Source of the DNA: Gordonia hydrophobica NBRC 16057 | Lineage (GTDB): Bacteria; Actinomycetota; Actinomycetes; Mycobacteriales; Mycobacteriaceae | Length of the DNA stretch: 64,000 bases | NCBI RefSeq assembly: GCF_001592365.1 | Contig: NZ_BCWU01000012.1 | Span: forward strand, 1-64,000 | Reading direction: 5' to 3' | Part shown: positions 33,932 to 44,345 of the stretch, piece by piece | Numbering within the stretch: the first letter of the stretch is position 1 | Layout of the letters: each line of letters opens with the position of its first letter | Notes under the pieces: generated by a model | What the model was told of the DNA's origin: nothing | Seen by the model: the letters and a program-made list of their open reading frames with translations, nothing else | The model's database searches: none | Position numbers and translations under genes: made by a program

Positions 33932-35646
33932 CGCGCCACCCCGGGGTCCATTCGTCCCGAGTCCAGCCGGCCGAGATCGACGACGGTGTCGGCGACGGCC
34001 ACGAGAGTCGGCGACCAGGTGAAGATCACCGTGGCGCGACCGCGTCGGACGTCGGCGAGTCGGCCCGCGATCGTCGCCTCGGTGACCGAGTCGACGGCGC
34101 TCGTGGGTTCCACGAGCACCAGCGTCTCGGTGTCCGACGCGAGTGCACGGGCCAACGCCACGCGCTGCCGCTGCCCGCCCGAGAGCAGGCGTCCGGCTTC
34201 GCCGACCGGGGTGTCGAGTCCGTTCGGGAGGACCTCGATGATGTCCTCGCAGGCCGCCGCCAGGAGCGCGGCCGCCACCCGGTCGCCGGCGCCGCTGTCG
34301 ATGTTGTCGGCGATGCTGCCTTCGAACAACGTGGTGGCCGCGGGCGCGACGCGCACCGCCCGCAGCGCGGCGTCTTCGGTGAGCGCGAACAGATCCGTCT
34401 CGCCGGCCCACACCCGCCCCTGCTGCGGTGGCGCGGTGCGCGCGAGGAGTGCGGTCAACTGGGCCGCGACGTCGGCGTCGCACCGGATGACGGTGACACC
34501 CTCCGACGGCAGCGTGAGATCGACCGGCGTTGCTGCGGCGCCGACGCCGTCGAACCGGATCGGCGTCACCGCCGTCCCGACCGCCGGGTCGTCGCCCGCC
34601 GGCCGGGCGACGGGCGCCCGCAACACCAGCAGCACCCGCTTGGCCGACGCCTGGGCACCCGCCCACACCCGTCCGAAGTTGGTGCCGAGCGCACCGAGCG
34701 GACCCATCACGAACTGGGTCAGACCGACGACGGTGATGAGTTGACCGACGGTCAGCGACCCGGACACGGCCATGATGCCGCCGACCACGCCGACCGCGAC
34801 GACGAAGACCGCGGCGATCGCCTCCATCGACCCGACGTAGACGCCCTGCGACCGCCGCGCTTGGATCACTGCGGCCAGTGCCCGTGAACTGGCGCCACGG
34901 TAGCGGCGCAGCGCCTCGTCCTCGACGTGCACACCCTTGATCACCCGGAACCCGGCGACCAGATCGGCGGCCGAGGCGGCGGCGTCGCCTGCGGCCTGCT
35001 GCTCGGATTCGCTGCGGCGGCGCAGCGGACCGCCCGCCTTGTCGAGCAGCCAGAGGATGAGCGGTGCCCCGACGAGGACCAGCAGCCCCACCTGCCACGA
35101 GACGGTGAACAACACGATGCCGCAGAAGAAGACGGACGCGACTTCGCCGATCGGATACAGCGTGAGGGAGACGGCGATGGCGAGCCGCTGCACATCCGAC
35201 GTCGCGATCGAGAGCAGGACGCCCGGCGAGTGGCCGCCGCCGAGCCCACGCGGGTCCAGGATGCGGTCGGTGACCTGCGTGCGCAGCCGATGCTGAATGG
35301 TCTGCATCCCGAGGAAGCCGATCCGCGAGCCGAAGCGGTAGCTGAACGACAAGAACGCGAAGACCGCCGCGAGGATCGCGACCCAGCGCAGCGTGGCCGC
35401 CCAGTCGCCCGTGGCGATGCCGCGGTCGATCGCCAGACCCATCACGACCGGCACCAGCGCTTCGCCGATCTGATGCCCGATGATCAGGAACATCGCCGGA
35501 ACGGTCAGCGATCGCCGACCGAACGCGGTGCGCAGGACCAGCTTTCGCGGCGTGGTGTGCTCGTCGACCCGGATCGGTCGCAAGTGCTGCGGCTCGTCCG
35601 GAGCTTCGAAGAACACCGGGAGCCTGCTCTGGGTCCAGTCCGCCAC
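33928..35646 (-). CDS. ABC exporter half-transporter with lost Walker A/B/H-loop, intact signature
   Basis: A 572-aa half-transporter. Six helices precede a nucleotide-binding domain in which the Walker A is unrecognisable (VTVIRCDADVAAQLT at about 385), the Walker B aspartate is replaced (TLVLVEPTSAVD, V for D, about 507) and the H-loop histidine is tryptophan (FTWSPT, about 543). The signature LSGGQRQR (about 487-494) is intact. I chose the GTG at 35646 (preceded by GGAGG): a longer frame to 35718 would put the iron-box-like site inside the gene. This box (35680-35698) suggests iron-regulated expression; a siderophore or metallophore role is inferred, not shown. Confidence 0.86.
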   Translation of the reverse strand: MADWTQSRLPVFFEAPDEPQHLRPIRVDEHTTPRKLVLRTAFGRRSLTVPAMFLIIGHQIGEALVPVVMGLAIDRGIATGDWAATLRWVAILAAVFAFLSFSYRFGSRIGFLGMQTIQHRLRTQVTDRILDPRGLGGGHSPGVLLSIATSDVQRLAIAVSLTLYPIGEVASVFFCGIVLFTVSWQVGLLVLVGAPLILWLLDKAGGPLRRRSESEQQAAGDAAASAADLVAGFRVIKGVHVEDEALRRYRGASSRALAAVIQARRSQGVYVGSMEAIAAVFVVAVGVVGGIMAVSGSLTVGQLITVVGLTQFVMGPLGALGTNFGRVWAGAQASAKRVLLVLRAPVARPAGDDPAVGTAVTPIRFDGVGAAATPVDLTLPSEGVTVIRCDADVAAQLTALLARTAPPQQGRVWAGETDLFALTEDAALRAVRVAPAATTLFEGSIADNIDSGAGDRVAAALLAAACEDIIEVLPNGLDTPVGEAGRLLSGGQRQRVALARALASDTETLVLVEPTSAVDSVTEATIAGRLADVRRGRATVIFTWSPTLVAVADTVVDLGRLDSGRMDPGVAR

Positions 35647-35679
35647 ATCGCCTCCCGTCGGGCACGGAGTCAGCCCAAC

Positions 35680-35698
35680 GTAGGACAGCCTAACTTGC
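35680..35698. promoter_or_regulatory. Iron-box-like palindrome upstream of the ABC heterodimer
   Basis: The sequence GTAGGACAGCCTAACTTGC matches the IdeR consensus core AGGnnAGnCTnnCCT except for one position (C to T). It lies 33 bp before the chosen GTG start. Confidence 0.55.
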
Positions 35699-35808
35699 AG
35701 GGTGCGGCGGCTGCGCACCGGTCGCCGACCCCATCACGCGCCCTCATCTGTTCGACGGGACTTTCCCTCGCGGCGCCGCCCAGGTGAATCACGTCCTACG
35801 CTGGTCTC

Positions 35809-36339
35809 ATGACCCGCAAACCGGATACCAAGGACTGGACCTGGGTGATCCAACGGCAGTGCGACGAATGCGGGTTCGATCCCGCGCAGTTCCGCCGCAC
35901 CGAGATCGACGCCCGCATCCGCGCGACCGCAGACGGCTGGCGCACCGTCCTCGCCCGGCCGGATGTCACGACGCGGCCCGATCCGGACACCTGGTCGCCG
36001 CTGGAGTACGCGTGCCACGTGCGCGACGTGAACGCCGTGATGACCGAGCGCCTGGAGCTGATGCTGCGGACGCAGCCGGTGACCTTCGCCGACTGGGATC
36101 AGGATTCCGCCGAGGCGGAAGCGGAGTACAACGCCCAGAATCCGGCCACGGTCGGCGACCAACTGGAGGCCGCGACCACCGGGTTCGCCGAGCTGTACCG
36201 GACCGTCGGCGAGAACGACTGGAGCCGGCAGGGCCTGCGCAGCAATGGATCTGCGTTCACCGTCGAGACGTTGGGGATCTACGCGCTCCACGACCTCGAG
36301 CATCACCGCGTCGACGTCGGCCTCCCCGCCCGCACCTGA
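35809..36339 (+). CDS. DinB-like helical-bundle protein
   Basis: A 176-aa protein of the DinB/mycothiol-dependent isomerase-like four-helix bundle type. The conserved metal ligands appear as H in YACHVRDVN (about residue 71) and in LHDLEHHRVDVGL near the C-terminus. The first 20 residues (WTWVIQRQCDECGFDP) carry a CDEC pair typical of actinobacterial members. Such proteins usually bind a divalent metal and act as thiol (mycothiol or bacillithiol)-dependent transferases; this one's reaction is unknown. It is divergent from the ABC pair. Confidence 0.82.
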   Translation: MTRKPDTKDWTWVIQRQCDECGFDPAQFRRTEIDARIRATADGWRTVLARPDVTTRPDPDTWSPLEYACHVRDVNAVMTERLELMLRTQPVTFADWDQDSAEAEAEYNAQNPATVGDQLEAATTGFAELYRTVGENDWSRQGLRSNGSAFTVETLGIYALHDLEHHRVDVGLPART

Positions 36340-36396
36340 CCCATTCGGCCCCGGGGTGCCCGAATCGTCCTATCGTGGGGTCAGGGAGGTGTCGTC

Positions 36397-37248
36397 ATGA
36401 CCACAGCGCTGGTTCTCTCCGGTGGCGCGAATCTCGGCGCGATCCAAGTCGGGATGTTGCGCGCGCTCACCGAGATCGACGTGCAACCGGACTTTCTGGT
36501 GGGCACGTCGGTCGGCGCGCTCAACGCGGCATTCGTCGCGGGACGCGGTCTGCGGCCCGACATCGTCGACGATCTGGAGAAGATCTGGCACGGGCTCACC
36601 ACGTGGCAGCTGTTTCCGCCGCGTCCGCAGCAACTCCTCGGCGCACTGCTCGGTCGCAAGTCCTCACTGTTCGGTGATCAAGGCATCCGTCGACTCGCGG
36701 AGAAGCACCTCGACTTCGATCGGATCGAGGAGACGCGGATCCCGCTGACCGTGGTCGCGACCGACCTGGTGACCGGCAACGAGGTCGACATCACCGCCGG
36801 TCCGGCGTCCGACGCGATCGTCGCGAGTGCGGCGATCCCCGGGCTGCTGCCGCCCGTGCCGTGGCACGGCCGCCTGCTGATCGACGGCGGCATCGCCGAC
36901 AACACCGCCATCTCCAACGCTGTCGAGGGCGGCGCCGACACCATCTACGTCCTGCCCTGCGGATATCCGTGTGCGCTCGCCGATCCGCCGAAGGGCGTCC
37001 CGGACACCTTGCTGCACACGATGACGCTGCTGATCCACAAGCGACTGTTGCGCGACATCCGCGAGTACACCGACGACGCCGATCTGATCGTCCTGCCTCC
37101 GCCGTGCCCACTCGACATCGGGCCGCTGGACTTCTCGCGGGCCGACGAGCTCATCGTCCGTGGATACCAGACCTCGGTGGCGTTCCTGCAGACCGACGGT
37201 GGTCGGCGGAGCAATCCCGCCGACCACATCGCGGTCCACACACACTGA
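36397..37248 (+). CDS. Patatin-like phospholipase
   Basis: A 283-aa hydrolase. The oxyanion hole is SGGANLG (residues 8-14), the nucleophile serine sits in GTSVG at about residue 38, and the catalytic aspartate is in DGGIADN at about 168. This is the typical length of bacterial single-domain patatins. No signal peptide or membrane segment is apparent, so it acts in the cytosol or at the inner face of the membrane on acyl lipids. It lies 57 bp after the DinB-like gene and one base from the stop of the convergent aldo/keto reductase. Confidence 0.9.
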   Translation: MTTALVLSGGANLGAIQVGMLRALTEIDVQPDFLVGTSVGALNAAFVAGRGLRPDIVDDLEKIWHGLTTWQLFPPRPQQLLGALLGRKSSLFGDQGIRRLAEKHLDFDRIEETRIPLTVVATDLVTGNEVDITAGPASDAIVASAAIPGLLPPVPWHGRLLIDGGIADNTAISNAVEGGADTIYVLPCGYPCALADPPKGVPDTLLHTMTLLIHKRLLRDIREYTDDADLIVLPPPCPLDIGPLDFSRADELIVRGYQTSVAFLQTDGGRRSNPADHIAVHTH

Positions 37249-37249
37249 C

Positions 37250-38074
37250 TCAGCCGTTGAACGTCGCCGGGTGCTTGCCGATACGACCGCCGGCCTCGAG
37301 GTCGTCGATCGCGGTCATCTCGGAGGCCGTCAAGTCGAAGCCGAACAGATCGAAGTTCGATTCGATGCGCGACGGCGTCACCGACTTCGGGATGACGATG
37401 GTGCCGTGCTGCACATGCCAGCGCAGCACCACCTGGGCCGGGGTCACCTCGTGCCGCTCGGCGGCGTCGACCACCGCGGGCTCCGAGAGCGCGGCGCCCT
37501 GTGCGAGCGGGCTCCACGCCTCGGTGGCGATCCCGTAGCGCCGGTTGGCCTCGACGGTCTCCCGGTTCTGGAACGCCGGGTGCAGTTCCACCTGGTTGAC
37601 GGCGGGAACGGCGCCACCGAGCGCGGCGACGCGGTCGAGGTGCTCGGGCAGGAAGTTGGAGACGCCGATGGCCCGGGTCTTGGCGGTGCCGAGCGCGTCG
37701 AGTTGCTGCCAGGTGTCGAGGTAGTCGTCGGTCGCGGGCGCGGGCCAGTGGATCAGGTAGAGGTCCACGTAGTCCAGCGCCAGTCGTTCCAGGCTCGCGT
37801 CGAGTGCATCCGCGGCCTTGCCCGCGCCGAGGTCACCGATCCACAGCTTGGTGGTGATGAACAGTTCGTCGCGGTCGACGCCCGACGCGGCCAGTGCGCG
37901 GCCGACGCCCTGCTCGTTGCCGTAGATCGTCGCGGTGTCGATGCTGCGGTAGCCCTTCTCCAGCGCTACTTCGACGGCCTCCTGCGCGCCGTCGTCGGGC
38001 ACCTGGAACACCCCGAAGCCGACCTGGGGCATCTGCACGCCGTTGTTGAGGGTGATGGTGGGAATCTCGGACAT
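37250..38074 (-). CDS. Aldo/keto reductase
   Basis: A 274-aa TIM-barrel reductase. The catalytic tetrad is visible: D and Y in SIDTATIYGNE (about 48-54), K in FITTKLW (about 75) and H in YLIHWP (about 108). The NADPH loop is IPKSVTPSRIESN near 232-245. It is close to mycobacterial Rv2971 and the DkgA/DkgB enzymes, which reduce toxic aldehydes such as methylglyoxal. It is followed on the other strand by patatin and lies 51 bp downstream of the MFS gene on its own strand, so the two may share a transcript. Confidence 0.9.
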   Translation of the reverse strand: MSEIPTITLNNGVQMPQVGFGVFQVPDDGAQEAVEVALEKGYRSIDTATIYGNEQGVGRALAASGVDRDELFITTKLWIGDLGAGKAADALDASLERLALDYVDLYLIHWPAPATDDYLDTWQQLDALGTAKTRAIGVSNFLPEHLDRVAALGGAVPAVNQVELHPAFQNRETVEANRRYGIATEAWSPLAQGAALSEPAVVDAAERHEVTPAQVVLRWHVQHGTIVIPKSVTPSRIESNFDLFGFDLTASEMTAIDDLEAGGRIGKHPATFNG

Positions 38075-38125
38075 TTCTCTCCTGATGTTCGATGCGATGA
38101 CGATGTGGTCGTGGTGTCTACGGTG

Positions 38126-39334
38126 TCAGCCGACGCCGGCCGATGCACGCTGAACGGGCTGTGATTCCGGTGTGCGGATGCGTGCGTACTCGCCGCCGGG
38201 CAGTGTGGTCGCAACGCCGAAGACGAGGAGGCCTGCGGCGGTGATGGCGGCGCCCACCCACAGCGGCGCGGTGTAGCCGAGGCCCGCCGCCAGGGTCAGG
38301 CCGGCGATCCAGGCGCCGAATGCGTTGCCGACGTTGAACGCGGCGATGTTGGCGCCCGAGGCCAGCGTCGGGGCGTCGGAGGCGAAGTTCATGATGCGCA
38401 TCTGCAGTCCGGGAACCGTCGCGAATCCGAGTCCACCCATCAAGACCAACGCGATCAGGGTGGCGACCTGCGAGGTCGCGGTGAGTGCGAAGGCCGCCAG
38501 GACCACGGTCAGTCCGACGAACAGCACGATCAGGGTGCGCGGCAGGTTCTTGTCGGCGGCGCGTCCGCCCACCAGGTTGCCGACGAACAAGCCGACGCCG
38601 AAGAGGACCAGCAGCCACGGGACCGTCGACGAGTCGAAGTCGCTGACTCCGGTGAGGGTGAAGGCGATGTAACTGAAGGCGCCGAACATGCCCCCGTATC
38701 CGAGGATCGTGACGATCATCGAGAGCCACACCTGCCGACTGCGGAAGATGACGAACTCGTCGAGGACACGGCCCTCGCGTTCCGGTGCGGCGGTCGGTGC
38801 GACGAGCACCGCGATGCCGACCAGAGCGACGACGCCGATGATCGTGATCGCCCAGAAGGTGGCGCGCCAGCCTGCCGCTTGGCCGAGGAAGGTTCCGAGT
38901 GGCACGCCGAGCACGTTGGCGATGGTCAGACCGGCGAACATGATCGAGATGGCGGCGGCGCGACGGTTCGGCGAGACGAGGTCCGCAGCCACCACCGAGC
39001 CGATGCCGAAGAACGCTCCGTGGCACAGCGCGGCGACGATCCGACCGGCGAGCATCAGTTCGTAACTGCCGGCCACGGCCGACATGAGGTTCCCGATGAT
39101 GAACAGGACGAGCAGCCCCAGCAGCGCCTTCTTCCGGTCGACGCGGCCGAGTCCGGCGGTGATGATGATGGCGCCGACGGCGACCGAGAGCGCGTAGCCG
39201 GAGATGAGGTAGCCGGCGACGGACTCGGAGACGGCGAAGTCGCTCGCCACCTCCGGTAGGAGGCCCATGATGCCGAATTCGGTCAGTCCGATGCCGAATC
39301 CGCCCAGGGCGAGCGCGTAGAGCGCGACGGGCAT
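38126..39334 (-). CDS. MFS transporter (AraJ/DHA1 type) under MarR control
   Basis: A 402-aa membrane protein with 12 hydrophobic segments. It starts MPVALYALALGGFGIGLTEF, as in AraJ/PbuE-type DHA1 exporters (sugar- or nucleoside-like efflux). AAGGAG lies 8 nt before the ATG at 39334; codons upstream of that are read-through. It is divergent from the MarR gene with a 16-bp-arm repeat between them. Efflux of an aromatic or sugar-like compound is plausible. Confidence 0.87.
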   Translation of the reverse strand: MPVALYALALGGFGIGLTEFGIMGLLPEVASDFAVSESVAGYLISGYALSVAVGAIIITAGLGRVDRKKALLGLLVLFIIGNLMSAVAGSYELMLAGRIVAALCHGAFFGIGSVVAADLVSPNRRAAAISIMFAGLTIANVLGVPLGTFLGQAAGWRATFWAITIIGVVALVGIAVLVAPTAAPEREGRVLDEFVIFRSRQVWLSMIVTILGYGGMFGAFSYIAFTLTGVSDFDSSTVPWLLVLFGVGLFVGNLVGGRAADKNLPRTLIVLFVGLTVVLAAFALTATSQVATLIALVLMGGLGFATVPGLQMRIMNFASDAPTLASGANIAAFNVGNAFGAWIAGLTLAAGLGYTAPLWVGAAITAAGLLVFGVATTLPGGEYARIRTPESQPVQRASAGVG

Positions 39335-39393
39335 GATTACTCCTTGGCGAGGTGATGGATTGGCACGACCGCCCTGACGAACGTCGTACGCAA

Positions 39394-39449
39394 TAAGCCG
39401 CGTGTGCAATCATTGCAGACGCAACGTAGATAGTTGCACACGCGGCTTA
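39394..39449. promoter_or_regulatory. MarR operator region with perfect 16-bp inverted repeat
   Basis: TAAGCCGCGTGTGCAA (39394-39409) and TTGCACACGCGGCTTA (39434-39449) are perfect complements 24 bp apart. A smaller TTGC-AGAC-GCAA dyad lies inside (39413-39424). Located 48 bp before the MarR start and 60 bp before the MFS start. Confidence 0.7.
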
Positions 39450-39496
39450 CCCGCGCAAGGTGTTATGCTGTTGTCGACCTCACGAAAGGCTGTGAC

Positions 39497-39949
39497 ATGG
39501 GAATTGCCGACGACGCCGTCGAAATCCGCGCGCGGGGATGGCGCACTCTCGTCGCGCTGCATTCGCTGATCGAGACCCGCCTCGAGAAGTCACTGCAGAG
39601 CGAGCACGGACTGTCCGTCGTCGAATTCACCGTCCTGGACGCCCTGAGCCGACAGGACGGCTGGCATATGCGCATGCAGCAGCTCGCACGCGCCGCCGCC
39701 CTCTCCAGCAGCGCGACCACGCGCCTGGTCACTCGACTCGAGGACCGCGCACTCCTCACCCGCATCTTGTGCGCCGACGACCGGCGGGGCATCTATACCG
39801 AGCTCACGCCGGCGGGGGTCGAACTCCTCCAGCAGGCGCGTCCCACACACGATGCCGTGCTGGAAGAAGCGCTGACCACGGCCGCCGAACAACCCGAGTT
39901 GGCGCCACTCGCGGACGCCATTCACGCCCGCACACCCGCCGCGCATTAG
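39497..39949 (+). CDS. MarR-family regulator of the divergent MFS gene
   Basis: A 150-aa winged-helix protein. The recognition region is MRMQQLARAAALSSSATTRLVTRLEDRALL (about residues 59-89), followed by the wing with ADDRRGIYTELTPAG, the standard MarR signature. The ATG at 39497 has AAAGG 8 nt upstream and gives the normal length; an upstream GTG frame would run through the operator. It likely represses itself and the MFS gene through the repeat at 39394-39449. Confidence 0.87.
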   Translation: MGIADDAVEIRARGWRTLVALHSLIETRLEKSLQSEHGLSVVEFTVLDALSRQDGWHMRMQQLARAAALSSSATTRLVTRLEDRALLTRILCADDRRGIYTELTPAGVELLQQARPTHDAVLEEALTTAAEQPELAPLADAIHARTPAAH

Positions 39950-40020
39950 ATGTCGGATTCCGGCGACCGGCGTTAGTGGAGGTCGCCGCAGTGGGCGTCA
40001 CGAGGGCGGGTGAACCCCGC

Positions 40021-40118
40021 GCACCACTTCGCGTCGAGCCGCACCACTTGCGGCTCCCGCACTTGGTCGCGACCGAGTGCGGGAACGAGAAGTGGTGCGG
40101 CTCGACGCGAAGTGATGC
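40021..40118. terminator. Compound long hairpin between MarR and HTH genes
   Basis: Outer arms 40021-40049 and 40090-40118 (29 bp, one mismatch) enclose a second near-perfect stem (CCCGCACTTGG / CCGAGTGCGGG, one mismatch). The whole 98-nt structure lies between convergent genes and has no other explanation; it could be a terminator or an RNA structure. Confidence 0.6.
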
Positions 40119-40160
40119 GTCACCGCGCCCGAGTCGTGACGACCACCGGGAATCAATCCG

Positions 40161-40841
40161 CTACCGCCGGGTGATCCGCACGCAGCAGTAGCCCTCCTGC
40201 GGGTCGAGCCGCGGCCGAGTCGCGTCGCCGAGCACGCCCGACAGCAGATCCAGATTCATCCCGCACACCAGTCCGGTGTGAGTCTTCGCCAAGGCATGGA
40301 ACGGGCAGTTGACCAGGACGATGTCGTCGCCTTCGATGCGCGGCTCGTACCCGCACTCGGTGAGTGCGGCCAGCAATTCCTCATCCGTCGCGTCGTCCGG
40401 CACGCCGATGTCGCGCCCCAGATCCGCTGCGCCCCGAGCCAGGCACGCTCGCGGCGACTCCCCTGTCCGATCCGCATCCTCCACCGCCTGGGCCAGCAAG
40501 GCACCCGCGATGTCGTACGACCGCCCGGGCAGTTCCACGCTCACCTCCCGCGCGCTCCGTCGGTACAGCTTCGACGGCCGCCCGGCACCCGGCCCGCTGC
40601 GACCGCTCCGTCGTGCGAATTCCACGTCCAGCAACCCGGCGTCGGCCAGCTTCTCCAAATGGAACGCCGCCGTCTGCCGTGGGATCCCCAGCGCCTCACT
40701 GACCTCGTCACGGCTCACCGCGTCACGTTTGGGGCAGACGAACTCGTAGATGCGGCGGCGGGTCGGCTCATCGAGGACCGACACCGCGGCGACGTCGTCC
40801 GGATCGGGTCGTGCACGGCGGAACCGAGAGAAGAGAGCCAT
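40161..40841 (-). CDS. Winged-helix regulator with C-terminal cysteine cluster (SufR-like)
   Basis: A 226-aa protein. The N-terminal winged helix (DEPTRRRIYEFVC ... DEVSEALGIPRQTAAFHLEKL, about 22-75) is followed by a C-terminal domain with cysteines C179 (NCPFHALAK), C193 (LVCGMN), C219 and C220 (GYCCVRI). The CPFHALAK region resembles SufR-type iron-sulfur sensors, but the spacing (x13, x25) differs from the SufR pattern, so cofactor binding is inference. It is divergent from two small membrane-protein genes, with a dyad between. Confidence 0.8.
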   Translation of the reverse strand: MALFSRFRRARPDPDDVAAVSVLDEPTRRRIYEFVCPKRDAVSRDEVSEALGIPRQTAAFHLEKLADAGLLDVEFARRSGRSGPGAGRPSKLYRRSAREVSVELPGRSYDIAGALLAQAVEDADRTGESPRACLARGAADLGRDIGVPDDATDEELLAALTECGYEPRIEGDDIVLVNCPFHALAKTHTGLVCGMNLDLLSGVLGDATRPRLDPQEGYCCVRITRR

Positions 40842-40847
40842 GCCCCC

Positions 40848-40914
40848 ATTGTAAAACCAACAATCGTGGGCGTAATGTCACCTCTAATGACGATACTTAT
40901 GATTTTTAGAGGTG
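40848..40914. promoter_or_regulatory. Dyads between the HTH regulator and DUF2231 gene
   Basis: CACCTCTAA (40879-40887) and TTAGAGGTG (40906-40914) form a perfect 9-bp dyad 18 bp apart, overlapping the DUF2231 ribosome site. ATTGT (40848-40852) and ACAAT (40860-40864) form a weaker one near the regulator start. Confidence 0.6.
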
Positions 40915-40920
40915 ATCTCG

Positions 40921-41454
40921 ATGGAAAGCACTCCTGACCGGGCGAAACATCCTGCCAGCGCTGCGCTCGCCGGCCCGTACGGGCACCCGTACCACCCGAT
41001 CCTGGTGACCGTTCCGATCGGCGCGTGGGTCACCAGCCTGGTCTTCGACGTCGCGTCGCACATCGTCGCCGATCCTGCGTTCCTGAACCGCGGCGCGCTC
41101 TGGCTGATCGGCATCGGCGTGCTCGGCGCGCTCGCCGCAGCGACCGTCGGGTCTCTCGATCTGCTGATGATTCCGACGCGGACGCCGGCGTTCCGCACGG
41201 GCATCTGGCACATGAGCTTGATGCTCGCCGTGACCGTCGGCTTCGGCGCGGGCTTCGCGTGGCGTGCCGTGGGAATGCTCGACGGCCCGGTGCCCTTCGG
41301 CCCGCTCGTGCTCACGGTGATCTGCCTGGTGGTCCTCACGATCGCCGGGTCGCTCGGCGGCAAGCTCGCCTACCGCTACGGCGTCCGGGTGGCCGACGAA
41401 GCCACCCAGGCCACCGGGTTCCTGGGCGCGGAGCGTTCAGCGAACACGTATTGA
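40921..41454 (+). CDS. DUF2231 membrane protein
   Basis: A 177-aa protein with four hydrophobic segments. The first cytoplasmic or periplasmic stretch has YGHPYHPILVTVPIGAW, the His/Pro-rich DUF2231 motif. The ATG at 40921 is preferred over the GTG at 40912, as AGAGG lies 8 nt upstream. Family members are membrane proteins of unknown function, sometimes next to c-type cytochromes or copper genes. It is followed by another small membrane-protein gene 33 bp downstream. Confidence 0.83.
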   Translation: MESTPDRAKHPASAALAGPYGHPYHPILVTVPIGAWVTSLVFDVASHIVADPAFLNRGALWLIGIGVLGALAAATVGSLDLLMIPTRTPAFRTGIWHMSLMLAVTVGFGAGFAWRAVGMLDGPVPFGPLVLTVICLVVLTIAGSLGGKLAYRYGVRVADEATQATGFLGAERSANTY

Positions 41455-41487
41455 AACCGTTTCAACAACAGAATGGAGTAGAGCACC

Positions 41488-41895
41488 ATGGACATCGCAG
41501 CCCTGATTCTGTGGGTGATCACCGCGGGTGGCGGATTCGTCCTCCTCGCCAAGTGGTTGATGGGAGGAGGCGCCAAGCCGGGTACTACCAGCCGACTGCC
41601 CGCGCCGGTCGTCTTCGCGCACTTTCTCGTCGCCGCTGTCGGCCTGGTCCTCTGGATCGTGTATCTGATCGCCGACGTGGACGCGCTCGCGTGGGTGTCG
41701 TTGGCCTTGCTGGTGCTGTTGGCGTTGACCGGTTTCGGGATGGTCGCACGGTGGCTGCCGAGTGTTTCGCGGGATGCGGGTGAGAACAATCCGCCGGAGA
41801 AGTCGTTCCCGCTCGCCGTCGTCGCGGCGCACGGCGTCTTCGCGGTCGCCACGATCGTGACGGTGGTGCTGACCGCGGTCGGCATCGGCGGTTGA
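41488..41895 (+). CDS. Small four-helix membrane protein, unknown
   Basis: A 135-aa protein with four hydrophobic segments and two conserved-looking histidines ([22 protein letters not shown]), which could be haem or metal ligands but are not proven. It lies in the same operon as the DUF2231 gene, after which the class I fumarase begins 71 bp downstream. No named family recognised. Confidence 0.75.
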   Translation: MDIAALILWVITAGGGFVLLAKWLMGGGAKPGTTSRLPAPVVFAHFLVAAVGLVLWIVYLIADVDALAWVSLALLVLLALTGFGMVARWLPSVSRDAGENNPPEKSFPLAVVAAHGVFAVATIVTVVLTAVGIGG

Positions 41896-41966
41896 CGCGG
41901 CAGCGCGCGTGCCTTCCGTCGGCCTACCACCGGCGGCGGGCGGGCGCGCTCAGCAGGAGAGTTACC

Positions 41967-43676
<1,710 letters not shown>

Positions 43677-43689
43677 CACCTCCGCATCG

Positions 43690-43733
43690 CATCAGCTCCG
43701 TACTTCTCTGCGAGGAGAAGTACGGAGCTGATG
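43690..43733. terminator. Long inverted repeat after the class I fumarase
   Basis: Arms 43690-43708 and 43715-43733 (starting CATCAGCTCCGTACTTC) are perfect 19-bp complements around the loop TGCGAG. No U-tract is seen. Confidence 0.75.
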
Positions 43734-43799
43734 TCGTTGATGGCGAAGCTGCGGACAGCGCGGTTGGCCTGCTCGCGCCCCGAACCTAGACTCGGGTGC

Positions 43800-44345
43800 A
43801 TGACCGCACAGACACAGCCTCGCGAGCTTCTGTCGCTTGCGCAGTGGGACGCCCTGGGGGAGGACGATTCTGCGCGGTCGGAGCTTCAGGAGGGGGTCCT
43901 GATCGTGTCACCCAAGGCAAGAATCGAGCATCAGAACGCGATCGCTCGGCTCTGCGCCGCGATCCTCCCACAGCTGCCGAGCGACTGGCACGTCGCGGCA
44001 GAACCGGAACTCGTGCTCGAAACGAAAACTCCTGCGACGGTCCGCATCCCCGACGTCGTCGTTCACTCGCGTGCCAGTGGGCCCAGGCTCGTCGCCCAGG
44101 ACGTCGCACTCGTCGTGGAGGTTCCCTCTCCCGGCACCCGCGGCACCGACCTGGTGATGAAGCGTCATGAATACGCGGCCGCACAGATCCCGAACTACTG
44201 GATCGTCGACCTCACGACATCTCGCCTGGAGGCGCTGTCCCTCGTCGCGGGCGAGTACGTGGGCGACTGGGGCGACGGCACCGTCACCACGGACGGCCCC
44301 GTCACCGTCACCCTCGACCCCGAGGCACTCTTCCCTGCGCGATGA
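43800..44345 (+). CDS. Uma2-family nuclease-like protein (paralogue 1)
   Basis: A 181-aa PD-(D/E)XK-fold protein of the DUF820/Uma2 family. The core VRIPDVVV (D near residue 85) and VALVVEVPSPGTRGTD (E near 104, S-P motif) carry the catalytic acidic residues, with a K in VMKRHEYA. Uma2 proteins often occur in many copies and are assumed to be nucleases or transposon-related; function is not shown. It shares the start [23 protein letters not shown] with a second copy at 58017-58559. Confidence 0.83.
   Translation: MTAQTQPRELLSLAQWDALGEDDSARSELQEGVLIVSPKARIEHQNAIARLCAAILPQLPSDWHVAAEPELVLETKTPATVRIPDVVVHSRASGPRLVAQDVALVVEVPSPGTRGTDLVMKRHEYAAAQIPNYWIVDLTTSRLEALSLVAGEYVGDWGDGTVTTDGPVTVTLDPEALFPAR

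Noticed and set aside
32180..35665. A single 1161-aa fused ABC protein
   Set aside because: The upstream part is out of frame with the true partner gene; two separate genes overlap by ATGA.
35647..35718. Longer start for the ABC subunit
   Set aside because: It would place the iron-box-like palindrome inside the gene and lacks a ribosome site.
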